Assembly (NCBI RefSeq): GCF_040807025.1
Contig: NC_090968.1
Span: forward strand, 7,243,906-7,307,905
Length of the DNA: 64,000 nucleotides
Source of the DNA: Struthio camelus
Lineage: Eukaryota > Chordata > Aves > Struthioniformes > Struthionidae
Direction of reading: 5' to 3'
The notes beneath the pieces are model-generated. The model did no database searches, was not told where the DNA came from, and saw nothing but the letters and a program-made list of their open reading frames with translations. The position numbers were made by a program, and so were the translations under genes. This document shows, piece after piece, positions 60,201 to 64,000 of this stretch; within the stretch, counting starts at the first letter, position 1; the number at the start of each line of letters is the position of its first letter.

Positions 60201-63200
60201 TGCTCCGCCGGAGCACGCGCGTGGTGGCATGGCGAGGCCGGAGAGGGAAAAGGGTGGGGAGGCGATCGCCAAAGCTCGCCGCGAGCGCGTCCGGGCTCCT
60301 GCCATCGGCTCTGCAGTGGTGGAGCCTCAAACCCGGAGGAGGAGACCTCTTCCCCCCGTCATCTGTAGCGGGCTGCCTTCAGCCTAGCAAACGTTTGCCT
60401 TCCGGGAAGTTGAGGCCTGGCAGAGAGCAGCGGGAGGTTGCTGCTGTGGGGTGAGAGGGTGGTGACGCGTGGGCTCGTGCCTGGGTGCGGGGACAGCTCC
60501 GCTCGCGTGCGAGAGGCGAGTGCCTCGTGCGCATCGTCTCGTCTGCTGAGGCCGGGAGCCCGCCGGCTCGGCCCCGCAGCACGCCCCTTGCCTGGAGGAG
60601 CCCGGGCGGAAGCCGAGCGAAGGCCCGAAGCGATGCAGAGCGGGGAGAGGCGGGAGCTGGCGGCCTCGTCCTTCGCTCAGCCCCGAGCGGGGCCGTAAGC
60701 AGGAGCAGCGGGTACCGCTAAGGACGGCTTGTCCGGGCAGCTGCGGGAGCCAGGAGGGTCTCCGCGGGCTCTCTGAGAAACCCGTGCGAGGCGGCGGCCG
60801 TGCCGCAGCCCGGCCGGAGGGTGGTCTCGTCCCTCGCCGCTGCGGCCGAGCTCCCCCGGGCGACGCGTTTCGGGGCCCCAGGTTAAAGACCCTGAGAGCC
60901 TCCTCGCGGGAGGGCGCCCGGCCGCAGGATGCCCTGCAAGGGGAGCCTGAGCCTCTCCGATCTGCAAGGCTCTCCTCCTGGAGACGGCGTTTGCGTCGTG
61001 GCGGAGAGCGCGTTTAAAGCGCAGAGGAGCGACGTGGCTCAGAGCTGCAAGCGGCGCAGTTATCCCCAGCCAGGGCACCAGCGTGCGCTCAGAGCTCGGG
61101 ATGCCGTCCCGCCGGATGCACGGGGCGAGCACGGAGCGAGGGAAACCTTTCTTCCAGACTCCTTGGCAATCGCCTTTCTCGCCGCCCGTGCCTCGCGCCT
61201 GTTCTCGGTCCCTTTCCTTCGACGGGAATAAAGGTCTCGGAGATGAAAGGGGTTGGCGTGTCGCAGTGTGTTTTCTTCGCCCGTTCCTTCCGCCCGCGCC
61301 CGGCGCTTGCTCTGCCTCGGCGTTCGGCTGGCGAGCGGCTCGGCTGCGCGCAGGGTGCAACGCTAGCGCTGGGGCTGCCTCCCCGCTTGGGCTGCGCCGC
61401 GCGCCCCCCGCCCGCCCCCGGCCCCGGCCCGCGCGCCCCGGCCGCTCAGGGCTGCTTCTGTCTCCCGCAGGAGCGGCTGCAAGGTGAAGAGGTACGAGGC
61501 GCAGGCGCTGGTGCTGGACGTCGGCGCGCAGGTGCGTGGAGCCGGCGGCGGCGGCACGCGCTTCTGCCGAGCCCGTCCCGCTGGATGATGAGCTCCCGGG
61601 GCGCTTTCCCGGCCGACCGTCCGGGTAACCCGGCGGCCTGATCGCCTCCGATTAGCTCAGCCCCGCTTAACCGCATGCCTTGATCCTGCAGGACGAAGGG
61701 GGGCTGATCTCGGAAATCCCCGCTGTCGCGAATCGGGACGGGCACGCCACCGATGAGGAGAAGCTGGCCTCCACCACCTCCGCGCAGAAAGCGGCCGGGC
61801 CGGAGAGGAAGGGGGAGCCGGAGGATGACCTGGAGTACTTCGAGTGCTCGAACGTGCCCGTGCCGGCAGCCAGGCACGGCGCGGAGGCAGGTGAGGAGCC
61901 GCCTGGGCGCCCGGCCGCCCCGCAGCCGCCGGCGCCGCCCGCGCCCCGCTGCCGCAGCAGCAGCTCCAGCTCCTCTCCTCTCCCCCGGCGGGGCTGACGG
62001 CCGCCGTGCCTGCGTGCTCGCTCCCCGGCCCGGGCTGGGTTTGCTCGGCCTCCTTCCGCGGGCAGCGCTCTGCCGACGGACCCGAGGGCCTCGCGCCGGC
62101 TGCCGGCTCTTGCCGGGGCTGGGGCAGCGCGAGCCCCGTCCCGTCCCGCACGAGGCTCCCGGCCGCCCGCCCGCCCGCCGGCACCCTGCTCACGCCGCTT
62201 TTGTCGTCCTCATCCAGCGGGGCGAGGCGGCGGCTTACGCTTTTCCCGAGGTGCAGGCAAGACTGTTCAGAGTAACAAAAACCTGCATCAGAATTCAGGT
62301 CTGGTATTGAAAGCTTCTGTCCTGCTTGTTTCTCGCTCGCTGGGTGTGAGCGAGCAGAGGCAGGACAGGCGGATTTGGGTTATAGTAGTTAGAAGAAGTG
62401 TTAATATCTTGGGGGGGAAAAAGAAAAAAAAAGCTTTGCGTGCTCAAAGCACCGCAACACCATTGATGCAGCAGGATGTGGCCACGCTGGCGGCCCGCGA
62501 CCTCCCGCCGGGCGCGCAGAGCCTCCCCGCAGGGCCGTCGTGCCGTGGCACCCTGAAGCACCGCGGCCGGGGTTAATGCAGCTCTCCGGGTTGCTGTGGA
62601 AGATCTCTGCTGATGCTCTGGGTGGTATTGCGCTGTCTGTCTGCTACGTAATTTGCTGCTCTGACCAATCCATTAAAAAATAATTAAAAGCCAGGCAACC
62701 CGACATGTAATCAATATTGAAGTTATAGGTGCAAATGACAGAAGCCACCACACTGAAGATTTGCAGCTCTCTGCTGTGCATTTATTCATTAATCATTTCT
62801 CTGGAATGCTGCGAGGAGCTGCAGAGCTCTCAGGAGGTGTTTTGTCCTTTGCAAAACAGTCCTTTGCCTCTCAAAGGAGGAAAAGGTCGGTAGTTAACTG
62901 AGGGTCCGGGAGGCTGTATTTGCTGCGGCCGCCCTCGGTGGGCCGAGCAGGCGTGGACGGGCTCGGCGCCCGCCGTGGTGATGGAGCTGGCACGCAGCCG
63001 CGGCGCGGGCGCAAGGCGGACGGCAGCTCTGGGCGCGGAGCCTTGCGCTGCCTCCTTCCTTTCGTGGCTGTGTCCTAGGAGCGCGCGGTTCTTGGCCCAG
63101 TTTGCGGATGAATAATGGATCATGTTCCCAGTTGTTTAGGAGTTGAGGTTCATAAATTATATCCCAAGTTATGTGAGATGGCAGGGTGTCCGGAGCACGG

Positions 63201-63940
63201 GAGACTAGAGGAGACGGCTTTTATCTTCTTTCCAGTGCTGCTGTCAAGAATAGATGGGCCATGTGGCACCTCCGTTTGCCTGCACCAGGCCCAGCTGGCG
63301 CGAGGGTGAGATTTGCGCTATTCAGAGCGGACAGAGCAGCTGCGGTTTATCCCGCGTGCAGGGCTGGCGGTGCCGCTGGTGCTCGCGGAGCGCCTCCTGC
63401 CCCACGTGAGCCAGCCCAGCTTGCAAAATGTAAAACAGCCCCTGCACCTTCCTGTCTTCGCAGCCCCCCAGGGGCCTGGGGAATCGCTGGGATGGCAGCT
63501 GCCGGGACAGATGCACAGGGCTGGGTTGCCACCAGAGGGAAGTGTTGGTTTCCACTCCTGGGAGTGCAGGAGAGGCTGACGGGGGTGCATCCCCCTCCGC
63601 GGCCCGTGCGAGGAGGGGGGCCGGGGTGCATCCCCCCCCGGTGCAAGGAGGGGAGCCAGGAGCCGGGGTGCATCCTCCCCCTCCTGGTGCAAGGAGGGGA
63701 GCCAGGGACCAGGATGCATCCCCCTCCCACATGGGGACAGGAGCCAGTGGGCAAGGAAGCTTTCAGGGGAGGAAGCGGGGGCACGTGGAGACTCCGCCAT
63801 GCACCCCTCTGTCCCCGCCAATCCGCACGTCCAGCCGCAGTGTGGATTCCAGGCAGCTGAAATGTTGTGTTTCCCTGTTTGTAGGCTTTGAGAAGGAGAC
63901 CTCCAAGCAGCTGGAGAAGGACGGCCCTGGCCTCTTCCCC
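48136..63940 (+). CDS. TACC1: TACC1, 5' part of the gene (six canonical exons, long isoform), continues past the window
   Basis: The join is 48136-48293, 49155-49270, 56569-57649, 61471-61531, 61692-61890 and 63885-63940, about 557 residues with no frameshift or stop. Exons 1, 2, 4, 5 and 6 match human TACC1 from memory at many positions, for example WQILSPVQWAKWTWSAVRGG, SDSEGNFETPEAETPIRSP, NRDGHATDEEKLAS and DLEYFECSNVPV. TACC1 is known to act at centrosomes and on spindle microtubules with ch-TOG and Aurora kinases through its C-terminal coiled coil, and to bind RNA-processing and chromatin factors through its N-terminal half. Only the N-terminal, largely disordered half is here; the TACC coiled coil is downstream. 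The diagnostic N-terminal sequence and the exon-by-exon order exclude TACC2 and TACC3. Confidence 0.97.
48292..48299 (+). other. TACC1: Non-canonical GC-AG splice donor of TACC1 exon 1b
   Basis: The junction reads CAG|GCAAGT, the form that tolerated GC donors usually take (perfect elsewhere to the U1 consensus). The paired acceptor is a long pyrimidine tract ending CAG before 49155. The junction is fixed by the conserved protein sequence across it. Confidence 0.88.
48294..49154 (+). other. TACC1: TACC1 intron 1 (GC-AG)
   Basis: 861-bp intron bounded by GC and AG. The 5' half is CpG-rich. No further exon seen. Confidence 0.85.
49155..49270 (+). CDS. TACC1: TACC1 exon 2 (SDSEGNFETPE exon shared by both starts)
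   Basis: The acceptor is a T/C-rich tract ending GGCAG. The exon supplies the last base of codon 53, then residues 54-91 (S-D-S-E-G-N-F-E-T-P-E-A-E-T-P-I-R-S-P-L...EAGTQ) and one base of codon 92. The donor is CAAG|GTAAGG. The SDSEGNFETPEAETPIRSP run is nearly identical to human TACC1 and is also recognisable in TACC2, so this is the junction where alternative N termini attach. The S/T-P sites in it suggest proline-directed phosphorylation; that part is inference. The intron from exon 1b is 861 bp and from exon 1a about 10.8 kb. Confidence 0.96.
49271..56568 (+). other. TACC1: TACC1 intron 2
   Basis: 7.3-kb intron bounded by GTAAGG and TTTGTAG. It contains the microprotein frame at 51918-52109, an AT-rich patch at 52390-52590 and a possible two-exon open frame near 55276-55661 described under findings. 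The rest shows no feature. Confidence 0.85.
51918..52109 (+). CDS. Candidate 63-residue single-pass membrane microprotein in TACC1 intron 2 (unrecognised)
   Basis: The ATG at 51918 has a strong context (A at -3, G at +4) and opens 63 codons ending TAG. Residues 1-22 are neutral to acidic (MEPLVTGAELVRGY... with one Cys). Residues 23-39 (VLSGALVAVLFVGMLIL) are a clear transmembrane helix. Residues 40-63 are basic and hydrophilic (NRIDLKIDQRLL...KPKEEKSR). The positive-inside rule suggests a cytosolic C terminus. Unlike its GC-rich surroundings, the second half uses AT-ending codons (TTA, ATA, AAA, CTA), as expected if protein sequence were being kept. The frame is open upstream to 51690, but that part is low-complexity. 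I do not recognise the protein. Another reading is a TACC1 start exon using the GTATGC at 52021, which ends in phase 1 and would fit exon 3. A chance ORF cannot be excluded. Confidence 0.45.
   Translation: MEPLVTGAELVRGYVCSPDPGHVLSGALVAVLFVGMLILNRIDLKIDQRLLNKSGKPKEEKSR
56569..57649 (+). CDS. TACC1: TACC1 exon 3, large central exon (SPAZ-type region)
   Basis: The acceptor TTTGTAG at 56568 gives phase 1 (G+AG=Glu) and continues ELSGHDDLRVVEGSRE. The exon encodes about residues 92-451 and ends RSRLI plus AC, followed by GTGAGT. The first half is acidic and alanine-rich and diverges from human. SKLRK with following basic residues, and KAAPKKGSRIPASKLTPKRQ later, fit the two nuclear-localisation stretches known in human TACC1. 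The end carries DPSQWDNPDFNPF, LQNSPTLPKASY and DPFK, matching the Ser-Pro-rich SPAZ repeats, then NEILES and SPKKPRSRLIT. Codons are very GC- and CpG-rich, so the exon also produces long spurious frames on both strands. A 15-codon stretch (57573-57617) appears absent from the human protein as I recall it. Confidence 0.94.
57650..61470 (+). other. TACC1: TACC1 intron 3
   Basis: 3.8-kb intron. The middle (58240-59220) is AT- and pyrimidine-rich and contains the 36-nt exon candidate; UCUCU-rich tracts flank that candidate on both sides. The 3' part is CpG-rich without a further exon. Confidence 0.85.
59116..59151 (+). CDS. TACC1: Predicted TACC1 alternative 36-nt exon (12-residue in-frame insert)
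   Basis: This 36-nt segment of intron 3 has a very strong acceptor (a pyrimidine tract of about 50 nt ending GGTGCATCAG) and a perfect donor GTAAGT. The length is a multiple of three. Placed after exon 3 (phase 2) it reads T-TTEQVKFLCFLL and rejoins SGCK of exon 4 with no stop. From memory, human TACC2 has an optional 12-residue insert at the equivalent junction, and four of twelve positions agree (E3, V5, C9, L11). The TGC just upstream of the acceptor and the UCUCU-rich flank are typical of neural exons controlled by SRRM4 and PTBP1. Inclusion is inferred. A chance pair of splice sites remains possible, but shared phase, length and position make it unlikely. Confidence 0.72.
61471..61531 (+). 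CDS. TACC1: TACC1 exon 4 (SGCKVK exon)
   Basis: The acceptor CTCCCGCAG precedes 61471. The first base completes Thr 452, then S-G-C-K-V-K-R-Y-E-A-Q-A-L-V-L-D-V-G-A-Q, ending in phase 0 before GTGCGT. The human counterpart is SGCKVKKHETQSLALDACSR from memory, so the length is conserved and the tail has diverged. It is followed by a very short, 160-bp intron, which suggests co-recognition with exon 5. Confidence 0.95.
61692..61890 (+). CDS. TACC1: TACC1 exon 5 (RDGHATDEEKLAS exon)
   Basis: The acceptor TCCTGCAG precedes 61692. The exon reads DEGGLISEIPAVANRDGHATDEEK in phase 0 and continues through KGEPEDDLEYFECSNVPVPAARHGAEA, ending in phase 1 at GCAG|GTGAGG. This is the best conserved stretch in the window: NRDGHATDEEKLAS and DLEYFECSNVPV match human TACC1, and HATDEEKLA is shared with TACC2. 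It encodes residues 473-538 and the first base of 539. Confidence 0.97.
62585..62830. promoter_or_regulatory. AT-rich island in TACC1 intron 5, candidate intronic enhancer
   Basis: Contains GACCAATCC, TAAAAAATAATTAAAAG, ATGTAATCAATATTG and ATTCATTAATCATTT in about 250 bp, in sharp contrast to the GC-rich intron. No splice-flanked exon found. Confidence 0.35.
63581..63748. repeat. Four degenerate ~45-bp repeats in TACC1 intron 5
   Basis: Four units share GGGGTGCATCCYCCC followed by GGTGCAAGGAGGGGAGCCAGG. Unit lengths vary from about 38 to 46 bp. They lie 130-300 bp before exon 6. Confidence 0.8.
63885..63940 (+). CDS. TACC1: TACC1 exon 6, last exon in the window
   Basis: The acceptor TTTGTAG precedes 63885. 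G+GC gives Gly, then F-E-K-E-T-S-K-Q-L-E-K-D-G-P-G-L-F-P, and the donor is CCCC|GTGAGT in phase 0. The human counterpart is GIEKETCQKMEEDGSTVLG from memory, so the length is conserved. The coiled-coil exons that define the TACC family follow outside the window. Confidence 0.93.
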
Positions 63941-64000
63941 GTGAGTGCCCCTTCCCTTTCCCCTGCCGTTGCCCGCGGGGGCCCGGGGCGCCCTGTCCGC

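Larger units (their letters stand above)
61891..63884 (+). other. TACC1: TACC1 intron 5
   Basis: 2-kb intron bounded by GTGAGG and TTTGTAG, with the AT-rich island at 62585-62830 and the ~45-bp repeats at 63581. Intron 4 (61532-61691) is only 160 bp and holds nothing else. Confidence 0.85.

Noticed and set aside
1..64000. tRNA, rRNA or small nuclear RNA genes
   Set aside because: No A/B box pairs with cloverleaf potential or known snRNA signatures were recognised by eye; a tRNAscan or Rfam search would be decisive.

Overview
The window looks like gene-poor, very GC- and CpG-rich DNA from an amniote, most likely a bird microchromosome. The reasons are a high density of CpG-island-like sequence, several precise minisatellites, almost no recognisable interspersed repeats, and short introns around a vertebrate gene. 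From memory, chicken TACC1 lies on microchromosome 22 near FGFR1, which fits; the species itself cannot be read from the sequence.

The only gene recognised with confidence is TACC1 (transforming acidic coiled-coil containing protein 1), on the + strand and running off the right edge. Its long form starts at 48136. Coding exons are 48136-48293, 49155-49270, 56569-57649, 61471-61531, 61692-61890 and 63885-63940. Together they encode about the first 557 residues; the C-terminal coiled-coil TACC domain lies beyond the window. All exon phases agree (2, 1, 2, 0, 1, 0) and the reading frame is intact. A second first exon at 38329-38381 starts with a predicted N-myristoylation signal (MGGAQS) and joins exon 2 in the same phase. 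TACC1 here therefore has two CpG-rich promoters about 10 kb apart that give different N termini. A 36-nt exon candidate at 59116-59151, not needed for the canonical protein, has strong splice sites and keeps the frame.

Layout: 1-9 kb is GC-rich, gene-free DNA broken by AT-rich islands that resemble enhancers. At 9.0-9.5 kb there is an 18-bp minisatellite. From 9.5 to 13.8 kb there is non-coding sequence with an AT-rich island near 12 kb. At 13.8-14.8 kb there is a 74-bp minisatellite. From 14.8 to 37.5 kb the sequence is non-coding, with AT-rich islands near 20.7-21.3 kb and a 20-bp repeat at 32.8 kb. At 37.5-38.4 kb a 21-bp repeat, a CpG promoter and TACC1 exon 1a occur together. The first intron of the 1a transcript spans 38.4-49.2 kb and contains the second promoter (with a 48-bp GC-box repeat) and exon 1b. 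The rest of the window is TACC1 exons and introns. Intron 2 contains a 63-codon open frame that looks like a single-pass membrane microprotein.

Most long open frames in this window are by-products of high GC content and of tandem repeats without stops; they are not reported as genes. The items most worth testing are the 36-nt exon, the intronic microprotein and the GC-AG splice donor of exon 1b.
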